This document shows, piece by piece, positions 26,676 to 37,096 of a DNA stretch of 64,000 bases. Both the position numbers and the translations under genes were made by a program. Source of the stretch: Solibacillus sp. FSL H8-0538 (GTDB lineage: Bacteria; Bacillota; Bacilli; Bacillales_A; Planococcaceae); assembly GCF_038003525.1 (NCBI RefSeq), contig NZ_JBBOPI010000001.1:611001-675000 (forward strand), read 5' to 3'. Positions within the stretch are counted from its first letter, which is position 1. Each line of letters starts with the position of its first letter. A model generated the notes under the pieces. That model made no database searches. It was not told the origin of the DNA and saw only the letters and a list, made by a program, of their open reading frames with translations.

Positions 26676-29519
26676 ATGAATAGGAAGACTTATATAAAGT
26701 TTGTTAAAGCTGGCCTAACGACAGCATTGGTTACTTCAGCGGTTGTTGCAGTAGCACCAAACACCTCAGAAGCAAACGGAAAGAAAGAATCAGAGAAGGA
26801 ACACGGAAAAGATCAAGACAAAGATTATGGGAAAGGACATGGAAAAGATCACGACAAAGACCATGGAAAAGGTCACGATAAGGATCACGACAAAGATCAT
26901 GAAAAACCAACACCTATAGTGGACAAGGCCAAACTACAGACCGCCATTAATAATGTAGTTAGTCTAAAAAAAGAAGATTATACAATAGATAGTTGGAATA
27001 AATTGCAACAAGCTCTTTCAGAAGCACAAAAAGTAGTAAAGGATAAAAAAGCTTCTTCAAAAGACGTAGCAAAAGCTTTAAATGATTTAATAGCGGCGAC
27101 CGATAAGTTAGTCGTAAAAATTGATCCAACTGTAGCGACAGTCAATACATTTAAAGAATTAAAAGCAGCAATAAACAATCCAAAAGTTAAGACTATTTCT
27201 ATTAATAACGGTATGGAAATAACAGAAAAGCTAAAGGTTTCATCAGAAAAGCATATTTATGGAAATGGTTATACGTTGACTAGCGATTTTTCGGGAAAAG
27301 GGGATAATTCCTATGTCCTGCAATTTGATAAAACGAGCGGCTCAATAACAAATATTAAATTGACAGGTGCAGATACTGCAATTGAAATAAGTGGTTCATC
27401 GGTTACGTTAAGCGGAACAATTGATGTGAGCGGCAACAAATTAGGTGGCATCATCGTGTCAAAAGATTCCGGAGCCAAGTCCAAATCGAAATTAGACATT
27501 ACGAACGCGACACTGTTGAATAAAGACGAAGCGAATAATAAGCCGACCATTCTTGAGGAGCAAATTGAAAGCACGGATGCACCTAACAGAGTCGTTGGAT
27601 ATGAAGGAATGTATGTTGATTACAATCAAAAAGCAGCTAATAATCTCCAAAGATTCTACTTTATAAATCATGAATTGAGACCACCAAATCCTCTGAAATC
27701 TTTTACCTTATCACTCATGCATTCCAATGACACGCATGCAAATTTAAATCAAATCGCTAAAAAAGCGACGGCTGTGAAGGAAGTTCGAGCAGCTAAACCA
27801 AACGCGCTACTTGTAGATGCGGGCGATGTATTCTCTGGTACATTATATTTCAATGAATTTAAAGGACAAGCTGATCTTCAATTTATGAATGTAATGGGTT
27901 ATGACATCATGACATTTGGTAACCATGAATTTGATTTAGGGTCCAGTGCTGAGGGACATAAAGCATTGGCAGACTTTGTTAAAGGCGCGCAGTTCTCGTT
28001 TGTCAGTTCTAATGTGAATTTTTCAAATGATGCTAATCTTCAAGGTTTATTCTCCGACTTGATTTCAAGTAATCCTAAAAACGGGAAAATTTACAATGGT
28101 ATTGTGAAAGAAATTGACGGGGAAAAAGTAGGTTTCTTTGGACTTACAACTGCAGAAACACGGGATATTTCAAATCCAGGGGCTATTACGTTTGAGAACT
28201 ATATCGAAGAAGCAAATAAAGCAGTCAAAGCATTTGAAGGAATGGGTGTTAACAAAATTGTTGCCATCACACATATCGGATATGATGACAACCCGGCCTT
28301 TGACAATGATCTAAATTTAGCGGCAATGGTTGAAGGGATCGATGTCATTGTTGGTGGACATAGCCATACACAATTAGCTACGCCAGTGATCGTTGATGCA
28401 GATGGAACACCTACAATTATTGTGCAAGCCTATCAATACAATGATTACTTAGGGACGTTAGATGTTGAATTTAATAAAAAAGGTGTTGTTGTTAAACATG
28501 AAGGTCAGCTAATAAAAATAGCAGACAAAGTAGACGATTTAGAGGCTTCAACATTACTTGGACCATATAAAGCGAAAGTAGAAGAGTTAGCAGCTCAAGA
28601 AATCGGTGCAACAGCGGTGAGCCTCTTAGAAAATCCACGTACCAATGGAGATAATACAAAACCGAGTGTACGTAAAAATGAAACACCACTAGGAAACGTA
28701 ATTACTGACGGTATGCTTCAAAAAGCAAAGACATACAATCAAAACGTAATTATGGCATTCCAAAATGGTGGTGGAATTAGAGCGGGGATTAATGAAGGGT
28801 CGATTACAATAGGTGAGGTTATTACAGTGCTACCATTTGGCAACACATTAGCAACGATGAATTTGACAGGAGCTGAAATAAAAGAAACGTTTGAACATAG
28901 CCTGAAAGATCTCCCGCGAGAAAATGGTGGATTCCTTCATGTATCGGGTGCAAAAGTAGAATATGATTCTTCCAAACCTGCTGGAGAACGCATCGTCTCT
29001 ATTAAATATAAAAATGCAGATAATACCTACACGGAAGTACTAGATAATGCAACGTACACAATTGCAACAAATGCCTTCACAGCGAAAGGCGGAGATGGTT
29101 TTACTGTTTTGGCTAAAGCGTACAGTGAGGGTCGAGTAACGGATTTAGGTTTATCTGATTGGGAAAATTTCCGCGATCATCTAGTGAGTCTAGGTAGTGT
29201 TGATCCAAAAGTAGAAGGACGCATTGTAGACGTAATAGGAAAAGGAACGGAACTTCCAGGTGGAAATATTTCAGAAAGAGATTTCTCGGGCACAATGGAA
29301 GCACCAAAAGTATACAAAGGCGACGTGACAGTAAATATTACTGATGTGGCCCTCCTTCGTCATGCGGTAGTAAAAGGGAACTTAATTATTAGAGGAACCC
29401 GATCAGGTGCATTTTCTTTAGCGGATATACTTGTGGAAGGTAACTTGGACCTCTCTGGACTTGATGCAAGTGACTTTGATCTTGGGAATATTGAAGTCTA
29501 TGGAGATACTAATTTTTAG
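26676..29519 (+). CDS. Secreted 5'-nucleotidase / metallophosphoesterase
   Basis: A 947-residue extracellular nucleotide phosphohydrolase. It has a signal peptide (~1-34) and a low-complexity K/D/H/G stretch (~36-78) that could bind metal or the wall. A FIVAR module (~82-150) and a beta-helix-like part (~150-290) come next. The metallophosphoesterase domain (~345-615) has D352-x-H354, GD in DAGDVFSG, GNHE at 415-418 and GGHSH near 560. The 5'-nucleotidase C-terminal domain (~640-810) has NGGGIRAG, FGNTL and GGDGF, and a beta-solenoid tail ends the protein. No SLH or LPXTG anchor is present. AGGAGG precedes the ATG. The nuclease gene follows after 34 bp, so the pair likely degrades external nucleic acid and then dephosphorylates the products. 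Confidence 0.9.
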   Translation: MNRKTYIKFVKAGLTTALVTSAVVAVAPNTSEANGKKESEKEHGKDQDKDYGKGHGKDHDKDHGKGHDKDHDKDHEKPTPIVDKAKLQTAINNVVSLKKEDYTIDSWNKLQQALSEAQKVVKDKKASSKDVAKALNDLIAATDKLVVKIDPTVATVNTFKELKAAINNPKVKTISINNGMEITEKLKVSSEKHIYGNGYTLTSDFSGKGDNSYVLQFDKTSGSITNIKLTGADTAIEISGSSVTLSGTIDVSGNKLGGIIVSKDSGAKSKSKLDITNATLLNKDEANNKPTILEEQIESTDAPNRVVGYEGMYVDYNQKAANNLQRFYFINHELRPPNPLKSFTLSLMHSNDTHANLNQIAKKATAVKEVRAAKPNALLVDAGDVFSGTLYFNEFKGQADLQFMNVMGYDIMTFGNHEFDLGSSAEGHKALADFVKGAQFSFVSSNVNFSNDANLQGLFSDLISSNPKNGKIYNGIVKEIDGEKVGFFGLTTAETRDISNPGAITFENYIEEANKAVKAFEGMGVNKIVAITHIGYDDNPAFDNDLNLAAMVEGIDVIVGGHSHTQLATPVIVDADGTPTIIVQAYQYNDYLGTLDVEFNKKGVVVKHEGQLIKIADKVDDLEASTLLGPYKAKVEELAAQEIGATAVSLLENPRTNGDNTKPSVRKNETPLGNVITDGMLQKAKTYNQNVIMAFQNGGGIRAGINEGSITIGEVITVLPFGNTLATMNLTGAEIKETFEHSLKDLPRENGGFLHVSGAKVEYDSSKPAGERIVSIKYKNADNTYTEVLDNATYTIATNAFTAKGGDGFTVLAKAYSEGRVTDLGLSDWENFRDHLVSLGSVDPKVEGRIVDVIGKGTELPGGNISERDFSGTMEAPKVYKGDVTVNITDVALLRHAVVKGNLIIRGTRSGAFSLADILVEGNLDLSGLDASDFDLGNIEVYGDTNF

Positions 29520-29553
29520 TTTAGTAATATTTTGATAAAAGCTTGGAGGAGAA

Positions 29554-32500
29554 ATGTTGGAAAAACAGAAACGTAAAATTTCCCTGATTCTCATCTTTAT
29601 GATGATTGTCAGTCTGATTAATCCGTTAATAATAAACAAGTCCCAGGCAGCAACGTTCGCAGAAAACTTTAACAATCTCACTATTGCAGGAACTAGTTAT
29701 GTTGACGGTAGTTTTCAAGGTGAAAATGGCGTTGTGTGGTCTTATAGCGGGGCAAGAGCAGCTACAGGATATGAAATTGATGGTAAAGGGATTTTATTTA
29801 GAGATACTGTAAAATTTATTGAATCTAATACCATAGAGGGTGGTATAAGCGCCTTTTCCGTTAAGTTCAAAAAAGCATTTACAGGAGCAGGAGAAAGAAA
29901 GATAGAAGTATTTATAAACGGACAATCCATTGGGGTCTCCACTGGTTATGATGACACAGAGATTCATAATTTTACTGTTGATAATTTAAATGTAGAAGGT
30001 CCATTTACGATTAAAATCACGAATGCCTCTCCGGGTAATAAACAAATCGTATTAGATGATATTAGCTGGTCAAGTGCTAAGAATGAGGATCCCATAAATG
30101 TCTCCACGGTAACAGCAACAGTTTCTTCCGGTCAAGTAAATGCTGGAACGAAAGTGGAGTTATCAACAAAAACAGATAATGCAACAATCTACTATACGAC
30201 TGATGAATCAGCTCCAACTACCTCAAGTATTAAATATGAAGCTCCTATTGTTATTGACAAAGATATGATTATTAAGGCCATCGCTGTTAAAGAGGGGCTA
30301 GAGGACAGTGCGGTATCAGAGTTCACGTATACAGTAGCAACGGAATCGGGGATACTTTCCATCGCAGCAGCTCGTAACACAGCTATTGGTGAAACCGTTA
30401 CGATTAAAGGCATAGTAGCTGCCAACTTGAAGAATACAATTTCCGTACAGGATTCCACTGGTGGTATTGCTGTACGTCCGACTAGTTTACCTATAATAGT
30501 GGGCGATGAGGTAACACTTACTGGTAAATTAGCGAATTTCCGTGGTCTTCTTCAATTAGATAGCGCAACAGTCGTTGAAAAGACAGGAACTATTGGAGCC
30601 CCAACAGCTAAAGTTGTGACAGGTGCTGAAGTGACTGAAAGCAATGAATCACTTCTTGTTCAAGCAAAAAACATAACATTAACTGCAGTTAATGCACTTA
30701 ACTATACAGCAACAGATGGAACGACAGACTTCATCGTACGTGATGAAAACAGTTCATTAAATTTAGTGGTAGGCCAAAAATATGAGTCAATTACTGGTAT
30801 TGTCCAACAATTTGATGCTGTCTATCAGATTATCCCGCGCTCGGTGCAAGATATAGTGGAGGATAGCTCTATATTACAACCGGTTGTAGCAAGTCCTGGA
30901 AGCGGAACGTTCATTGGTAGTACAACAGTAACATTGTCTACAACTACGGCAAATGCTGAAATTTATTACACAATAGATGGAACGGAGCCAACAGTAACTA
31001 GTACAAAATACATTTCGCCCATTACTGTTCAACAAAATACAACACTCAAAGCAATTGTCATAACAGCAAATGGCTCCTCTGAAGTGAAGACATTTAACTA
31101 TATTATTACAGATAGTCTTCAAATTCATGATATTCAAGGTGGAGGGCATGTTTCTTCCTTTGATAATAAAACAGTGGAAGGTATTAAAGGGGTTGTTACC
31201 TACTCATTTGTTTTGAATGGTTCAAATTACTACAACATCCAAACGCCAGATGAATTAGCGGACAATAACCCCGATACTTCTGAAGGGATTGTTCTTTACA
31301 GTGGTAATAACAATTGGCCAATTCAAGTAGGAGACCTAGTAGCCGTAACAGGTAAAGTAAGTGAATTTGCATATGATGGATATGATGATCGTCAACAAAC
31401 CGATTTGAAAACAACGCAAATCAATGTTCGAAATGATCAAGGTGGAAAAGTGACAGTAGTAGAACGAGGCGTCGCATTACCAGCGCCGATCATCATTGAC
31501 GAATCCAAAATGTCGTTAGCGAAAATCGATAGTGATAATCTACAAGTTTTCAATCCAACAGTAGACGCGATTGACTTCTGGGAAAGTATTGAAGGGATGC
31601 GCGTACAGGTTGGAAATGTGAAAACTGTAGCACCACAAGAGCATGGCGATTTGATTACCGTTTTGGAAAGTGCACGTACGAACTCACTTCATGGGGGCCT
31701 ATTATATGAAGAAATGAATCAAAATCCAAACCGAATTCAGTTCCGTTTAGAACCAAATGGACCTGGTCGAGATTTTGAAGTGGCGACAGGTGATAAGTTC
31801 AGGGGTCCTATTACGGGAGTAGTTGGATACTCTTATCAAAACTTTAAAATCTATGTTTCTTTAAATGAAATGAAAGCAGCACATTTAAAAGGTACAGCAA
31901 CACCAGAAAAAACAACAATTGTTAAAGCAGAGGATAAGTTAACAATTGCTTCATACAACTTAGAAAATTTCTCGAATAATAAAACATCGTCTTCTGACGA
32001 CAAAGCGCGAAAACTAGCAAGAGCTTTTGCGCAAGACATGAAAAGCCCGGACATCATTGGCGTAACAGAAGTGCAGGATAATAACGGTGAAACTACTGGA
32101 GACTCCAAGGCAAATCAAAGCTACGAAAGATTGATTCAAGCGATTGTTGATGCGGGTGGTCCGAGATACAACTACCTCAACATCGATCCTATCAACAATG
32201 CAGATGGTGGTGCACCAAATGCAAACATCCGTGTAGGATTCCTTTATAATCGAGAACGCGTTTCGTTACCAGAAGGCATTCTAGTTGGGAATGCGACTAC
32301 TGCGGTTGGTTACGAAAATGGCAAGTTAACACTTAACCCAGGTCGTATCGATCCAACTAATGCCGCATTTAACAGTAGCCGTAAACCTTTAGCAGCACAA
32401 TTTACCTTCCAAGGTGAAGAAGTAATTGTCATTGCCAACCACTGGAACTCAAAATCAGGTGATACGCCATTGTTCGGAGCGATCCAACCACCTGTTTATA

Positions 32501-34200
32501 ACAGTGAAATTCAACGTAAGAAAATTGCGCAAATCGTTTATAGCTTTGCAAATGATATTAAAACAAAAAATCCTGATGCTAATATCGTTTCCTTAGGTGA
32601 TTTTAACGACTATCAATTCGCAGATGCCCTTAAAATTCATGAGGGCGAATTGATGACAAATATGATCAATAAAGTAGAAACTTCTGATCGCTATACGTAT
32701 CTATATCAAGGTAACTCACAAGTTTTAGACCATATTTTAGTTTCTAATAACCTAGTAAGCAAAACAGTCATTGATATTTTACACATCAATGCAGACTTTA
32801 CGGATATGGCTGGCCGTGCAAGTGACCACGATCCTGTCATGGTACAAATTGATTTGGCAGGTGGAGAAGTTGTAGAGCCAATCACTGCTGAAAAAACAAT
32901 CAATATCAAAAATCTTCAAACGAAGAAATTAACGATTGGCAAACCAAGTGTATCCGTAACACTGGATGAGGATTCCGTAATAACAGAAGGTATTTTATTC
33001 ACAGGAAACTATGCAGAATTCCACGGGGTAGGTTTTGCAGCGCATACTGTAAAGCTTAAACCAATAAATACTGGAGCGATTATTGATTTTAAAGGAACAG
33101 TAGTGAAAAAAGTTATCATCGATGGTACGAATGTGAAAGAAATTAGAGGCGCTGAAAATATTCAAGAAATTGAATTTAGTAATGGTGCGAGTAGCAAAAA
33201 TATTAAATTCACAAATTCGAAAGGGGAGCCCATTGCGGTTCCTTCTTTTCCAGGTGAAAACAACGCGCCTATTGTGAAAAAAAATATCCCTAACGCAACA
33301 GTAAAAGTAGGAGAGTCTATATCTATTTCATTAACGGATTATTTTTCTGATTCTGATAATGACGTTCTAACCTTTGTCGCGACAAAAGGAACGATAGAAA
33401 GTTCTACTTTAACATTAAATCTTGAAGAAGGAAGCCATATTGTTGGTGTTACAGCTTCAGATGGTGAAAAAAGTGTTACGACGAGCTTCAGTGTAACCGT
33501 AACATCCAGTGAATCGCCAGCTGATGAATACTACAAAGACGCATTAGGCAAAGAGGGGCAAGCATTAAAAGCAGCCTTACATGAAATTATCGAGGGTCAT
33601 ACTCAACTTTCATATGACCAAGTATGGGATGCACTGCGTGAAACAGATGAAGATCCAAATAACTCGAATAATGTTATTTTGTTCTATTCTGGTGTATCAC
33701 GTTCTAAAACGAGTAATGGTGGGAACGTGGGGCAGTGGAATCGTGAACATACATGGGCACAATCACACGGCGGCTTCGGTACTAGCAAGGGACCTGGGAC
33801 TGACATCCACCATTTGCGTCCGACAGATGTACAAGTAAATAGCTCTAGAAGTAATTTGGATTTTGATAATGGGGGAAGTCCTGTTAATGGTTGTAATGGG
33901 TGTTATAAAGATTCGGATTCCTTTGAACCACCTAATCGTGTCAAAGGCGATGTCGCTCGAATATTATTCTACATGGCAACTCGCTATGAAGCTGGAGATA
34001 GTGTTGACCTCGAATTAAATGACAGAGTAAATAATGGGAGCATTCCTTTCCACGGCAAACTGTCCGTTCTTTTACAGTGGCATGAGCAAGATCCAGTCGA
34101 TGAATTTGAAAGAAAACGTAATACTGTCATTCAAAAGTGGCAAGGTAACCGCAATCCATTTATCGACCATCCAGAGTGGGTGAGTTCTATTTGGGAGTAA
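29554..34200 (+). CDS. Giant secreted nuclease with two different nuclease domains
   Basis: A 1548-residue extracellular nuclease. It has a signal peptide (~1-33), a beta-sandwich domain (~35-175), a CHB_HEX-type module (~185-262), an OB-fold-like domain (~265-430), a second CHB_HEX-type module (~445-515) and a second OB-like domain. An endonuclease/exonuclease/phosphatase domain (~785-1110) has YNLENF, VTEVQD, ANHWNS, LGDFND and SDHDPV. A beta-solenoid (~1115-1230) and cadherin-like module (~1235-1320) lead to a C-terminal endonuclease I (His-Me finger) domain (~1325-1548) with NREHTWAQSHG and the catalytic His near 1398. It parallels B. subtilis YhcR in spirit but adds the EndA-type domain. 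GGAGG precedes the ATG; cotranscription with the nucleotidase is likely. No surface anchor motif. Confidence 0.88.
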   Translation: MLEKQKRKISLILIFMMIVSLINPLIINKSQAATFAENFNNLTIAGTSYVDGSFQGENGVVWSYSGARAATGYEIDGKGILFRDTVKFIESNTIEGGISAFSVKFKKAFTGAGERKIEVFINGQSIGVSTGYDDTEIHNFTVDNLNVEGPFTIKITNASPGNKQIVLDDISWSSAKNEDPINVSTVTATVSSGQVNAGTKVELSTKTDNATIYYTTDESAPTTSSIKYEAPIVIDKDMIIKAIAVKEGLEDSAVSEFTYTVATESGILSIAAARNTAIGETVTIKGIVAANLKNTISVQDSTGGIAVRPTSLPIIVGDEVTLTGKLANFRGLLQLDSATVVEKTGTIGAPTAKVVTGAEVTESNESLLVQAKNITLTAVNALNYTATDGTTDFIVRDENSSLNLVVGQKYESITGIVQQFDAVYQIIPRSVQDIVEDSSILQPVVASPGSGTFIGSTTVTLSTTTANAEIYYTIDGTEPTVTSTKYISPITVQQNTTLKAIVITANGSSEVKTFNYIITDSLQIHDIQGGGHVSSFDNKTVEGIKGVVTYSFVLNGSNYYNIQTPDELADNNPDTSEGIVLYSGNNNWPIQVGDLVAVTGKVSEFAYDGYDDRQQTDLKTTQINVRNDQGGKVTVVERGVALPAPIIIDESKMSLAKIDSDNLQVFNPTVDAIDFWESIEGMRVQVGNVKTVAPQEHGDLITVLESARTNSLHGGLLYEEMNQNPNRIQFRLEPNGPGRDFEVATGDKFRGPITGVVGYSYQNFKIYVSLNEMKAAHLKGTATPEKTTIVKAEDKLTIASYNLENFSNNKTSSSDDKARKLARAFAQDMKSPDIIGVTEVQDNNGETTGDSKANQSYERLIQAIVDAGGPRYNYLNIDPINNADGGAPNANIRVGFLYNRERVSLPEGILVGNATTAVGYENGKLTLNPGRIDPTNAAFNSSRKPLAAQFTFQGEEVIVIANHWNSKSGDTPLFGAIQPPVYNSEIQRKKIAQIVYSFANDIKTKNPDANIVSLGDFNDYQFADALKIHEGELMTNMINKVETSDRYTYLYQGNSQVLDHILVSNNLVSKTVIDILHINADFTDMAGRASDHDPVMVQIDLAGGEVVEPITAEKTINIKNLQTKKLTIGKPSVSVTLDEDSVITEGILFTGNYAEFHGVGFAAHTVKLKPINTGAIIDFKGTVVKKVIIDGTNVKEIRGAENIQEIEFSNGASSKNIKFTNSKGEPIAVPSFPGENNAPIVKKNIPNATVKVGESISISLTDYFSDSDNDVLTFVATKGTIESSTLTLNLEEGSHIVGVTASDGEKSVTTSFSVTVTSSESPADEYYKDALGKEGQALKAALHEIIEGHTQLSYDQVWDALRETDEDPNNSNNVILFYSGVSRSKTSNGGNVGQWNREHTWAQSHGGFGTSKGPGTDIHHLRPTDVQVNSSRSNLDFDNGGSPVNGCNGCYKDSDSFEPPNRVKGDVARILFYMATRYEAGDSVDLELNDRVNNGSIPFHGKLSVLLQWHEQDPVDEFERKRNTVIQKWQGNRNPFIDHPEWVSSIWE

Positions 34201-34238
34201 TGTAAATTTATAGAGAGACAATCTAAACTGCATCAAAA

Positions 34239-34272
34239 ACCGTGAGCTATGTATTCCTAGCTGGCGTTTTTT
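34239..34272 (+). terminator. Terminator after the nuclease gene
   Basis: CGTGAGCTA pairs imperfectly with TAGCTGGCG, followed by six T residues. Confidence 0.6.
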
Positions 34273-34274
34273 GG

Positions 34275-34327
34275 TAAATAAGTAAGCTCAGCATCTCGTC
34301 CAATTTTGTGCGAGATGTGTCTTTTTA
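34275..34327 (+). repeat. Double-hairpin intergenic repeat, diverged copy 3
   Basis: Shares AAGTAAG, a hairpin (CATCTCG … ATTTTG … CGAGATG) and the trailing GTGTCTTTTTAA with the copies at 8809 and 59761. The first hairpin is missing. The stem differs from theirs (CAACTCG/CGAGTTG) by a compensated pair. The rest of the 34201-34546 gap holds only the preceding terminator and the ribosome site of the next gene. Confidence 0.6.
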
Positions 34328-34546
34328 ATGCAGTAAATTCCAAATATTGTATAAAGCATGAAATGCGCACAACATCTAACTATTTACATGCTGGATGTTG
34401 TTTTTTGGAAATTGAAGGCAAGCTCGTATTTAATATCTCCCCCACAGCTCCCACCATCTTTGTTAAAATACTAATATTGGTATATAAAGAAAATTAGGAC
34501 ATTTTATTGTTTTGAAGTGTTCGGGTTAATGAAGCGAGGACATACG

Positions 34547-36382
34547 ATGAAATACATTTTTTCGATAGTGATGGCCGCTGTGCTGAGTGTATATGTTCTG
34601 CCTTCCACGAGTCAGGCTAATGCGACGCCTTATTATATCGTAACGCCGGAAGTGGGTGTGACTATGACGGCGACGGCTGATGCGGCAGGGATGACAGTGG
34701 CAAAATTGAAGCAAGGCGCGCGCGTGGAGCCGATTGCGCAAGAGAATGGGTGGACGAAGGTGCTCTATCATAATCGGCTTGGCTGGGTGAAGAGTGATTT
34801 CATCAAGCCCTTTACGATTGATTTGACACGTTCGTATTCAACCTATTACAAGCAATTGTCAGAGACGGCGAATATTGTGTATGCACTTGTCCATGACTTT
34901 ACGCAGGACGGTGTGGAGGAACTGTATGTTGTGACGGATTCGGATACATCAAAAGGGGAGTATGTTGAAACGGTTTATAGTGGTCCGGATGTCATTTACA
35001 AAAAGACGCTCACAGACGGTTTAACTATTGTAAGAAATACAAATGATTACTACGTCAAGCATGATACCCGTACAAAGCGAGGCTCAGCATATCCGTTATC
35101 AAAGTTAAATGACCAAGCCAAAACAGATTACTATGTAATAAGCGGCGGCAATGAAAAATATGAAGTGCCAACAAACTCATATTTCAATTCTCTATTTGTA
35201 CTGCAATCAGGGAGTGGTGCCGTTAGTGAACGGACTTATTTAATAGAAGAAGTTGTATCGAAGGAATACTTTGGTGGTCAACAAAAAAATGCCTACAATG
35301 AAACCATTTACGCCATGCATTATTCAATGACTGAAAACGGTAAGAAAAAATCTGTGACGAACAAAGATTTCGAAATGGAAATTTCCCCATATGTGAACGC
35401 AAAAGCAGTCATGGAAATTTATAAAGATGACGATCAATCAGCAACACTTTCAAATTCTTATTCATTTCATGTAGAAAACGTGCAGCAACAATTATTAGCG
35501 TTAGCCGAAAAATCTACCGGTACGCAGCAAGAACTAGTGAAGTCGTATGCAGGGTGGGATGAGGAAGAACTAGTAACATTACAACAGAAGTTAGCTCAGT
35601 CATTAATTTTAGAAATTCCATTTAGATTCGAGATGGAGCGGAATTTAGTTTCTTATTTTTCTAATGTTGAAATCGGCATAGCAAGGGGGCTCCCTTACTA
35701 TGATCCGGTGTTTTTCACTCGCAGTCGAACGGGTGAAGATGAGCGCGGCTATACATATTACGACAGAGCGCCAATTGATCAAGTCATTTATGATTTTTAT
35801 GGTGTGAAAATGGATACAGCAACATTTAATGCGCAAGCCGGTGAAAATGGTCCGTCAGTAGATGATTTTCAGTACATCTCATTATTTAGTGAAACTCAGC
35901 CAGGTGAAACCTATCCATACCGCCAATTGATCGACATTAAAGAGCTGGAAAATGACTATGTGGCCATGCAATTTGACGATTATTCTGTGCCATGGGATAT
36001 CATCATTGACCATACGAATGAAAGTGCATTAATCGCAGGAACGTATGACAAATCAGGCTCGGTTATTTTCAAACGTCTTCCGTTCGAACAAGGGACAAAG
36101 TGGGTATATATTGATACGGTCGAATCCTTAAATGAAGTGAATATTGAACAGTACAAACACTATGTAAACAATTTACACGTTATACAAGAACTATCTGCTG
36201 AGCAAAAAGTAAACGAGGTAGCGGTTACACCAGCCCAAACAACTGAACAACCGTTGCTAGCACCAGTTGAAGACCGAGCTGAATCATCAATTGGAATCTG
36301 GCTTATCTTTGCAACGCTAATCTTTGCGTTAGCATCAGGTGGAGCTTTATTTTGGTTTAAAAGAAAAAAAGATGCGGTATAG
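34547..36382 (+). CDS. SH3-domain surface protein with C-terminal membrane anchor
   Basis: A 611-residue exported protein. I chose the ATG at 34547 because a typical signal peptide (MKYIFSIVMAAVLSVYV…SQA) starts there; an in-frame GTG at 34517 would only add a short extension. A bacterial SH3 domain (~27-85) resembles peptidoglycan-binding modules. The large middle region (~95-560) is unknown, with a VLVHDFTQDGVEELYVV-like repeat segment that recalls integrin-like metal loops (D-x-T-x-D-G-x-E-E). The end has one transmembrane segment (GIWLIFATLIFALASGGALF) followed by RKKD. There is no LPXTG, so it is probably membrane-tethered facing outward. Function unknown. Confidence 0.65.
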   Translation: MKYIFSIVMAAVLSVYVLPSTSQANATPYYIVTPEVGVTMTATADAAGMTVAKLKQGARVEPIAQENGWTKVLYHNRLGWVKSDFIKPFTIDLTRSYSTYYKQLSETANIVYALVHDFTQDGVEELYVVTDSDTSKGEYVETVYSGPDVIYKKTLTDGLTIVRNTNDYYVKHDTRTKRGSAYPLSKLNDQAKTDYYVISGGNEKYEVPTNSYFNSLFVLQSGSGAVSERTYLIEEVVSKEYFGGQQKNAYNETIYAMHYSMTENGKKKSVTNKDFEMEISPYVNAKAVMEIYKDDDQSATLSNSYSFHVENVQQQLLALAEKSTGTQQELVKSYAGWDEEELVTLQQKLAQSLILEIPFRFEMERNLVSYFSNVEIGIARGLPYYDPVFFTRSRTGEDERGYTYYDRAPIDQVIYDFYGVKMDTATFNAQAGENGPSVDDFQYISLFSETQPGETYPYRQLIDIKELENDYVAMQFDDYSVPWDIIIDHTNESALIAGTYDKSGSVIFKRLPFEQGTKWVYIDTVESLNEVNIEQYKHYVNNLHVIQELSAEQKVNEVAVTPAQTTEQPLLAPVEDRAESSIGIWLIFATLIFALASGGALFWFKRKKDAV

Positions 36383-36989
36383 AGCTATTTCTGAGGAGTT
36401 AGCTAGTCAGAATTATGAACATCTAAAAGCATTTGATAAGGAATCTAAAATAGCTGTACAGATCATTTAAAAGAAAGAAGTAATTTTAGAATATACGAAA
36501 TAAGCAAAAGAAAACGGCTTCGAAGTAGTTCAATCTACTCGGAACGGGTTTTGTCTTTATTCGATTAAACGGTTTAAAATGGTACTACTCTCTTAGATTA
36601 GATCTGGGTTCATTACTAATATTTTCAATGGATTAGTGGTGGTGATTCTACCAAAGATTATATCTACTTTAGTATAAATAGTTTCCAATAAACAATATAT
36701 AAAGGAATTATATTCTTTTATACAAAAATATAACCATGAATAATAACATTATGTATTAATATGTAAAATAGACCTACAATTAAATAGTCAGCACACCTAA
36801 ATCCTTTTAATCAAAAAAATGTTAAAAATGGTAATATATAAAACAGTAAAACATAAGATAATGCTATATTTATATACTAAATAATACCATGAGTTAAATT
36901 ATTTACCAATAATATGTCTATTAAATTAAGGGAATGATAGTTGTGATATCAAGACTTGCATCTATTACCGTATATTTCTTAAAATAGCA
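36383..36989. other. Intergenic region before the main S-layer gene
   Basis: A short coding-like remnant (RAISEELASQNYEHLKAFD…, 36382-36469) lacks a start. A terminator-like hairpin lies at about 36510-36553 (AAAACGGCTTCGAAGTAG against CTACTCGGAACGGGTTTT). The rest, to the promoter, is very AT-rich without an open reading frame. Confidence 0.45.
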
Positions 36990-37018
36990 TTGACAATGAA
37001 ATTCCATACTAATATACT
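36990..37018 (+). promoter_or_regulatory. Sigma-A promoter of the main S-layer gene
   Basis: TTGACA (36990-36995), a 17-bp spacer and TATACT (37013-37018), followed by a ~70-nt leader and AGGAGG at 37081. The layout matches the promoter of the interrupted paralogue at 9256. Confidence 0.85.
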
Positions 37019-37096
37019 TTTAGATGTTATCGTAATTTACGAGACAACTTTACTACTATAGTAAAATTTTGTTATTTATTAGGAGGAAATTATTCT

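Noticed and set aside
26676-36382. LPXTG sortase anchors on the secreted enzymes and SH3 protein
   Set aside because: None of the C-termini carries LPXTG or a close variant; only the SH3 protein has a membrane segment with a basic tail.
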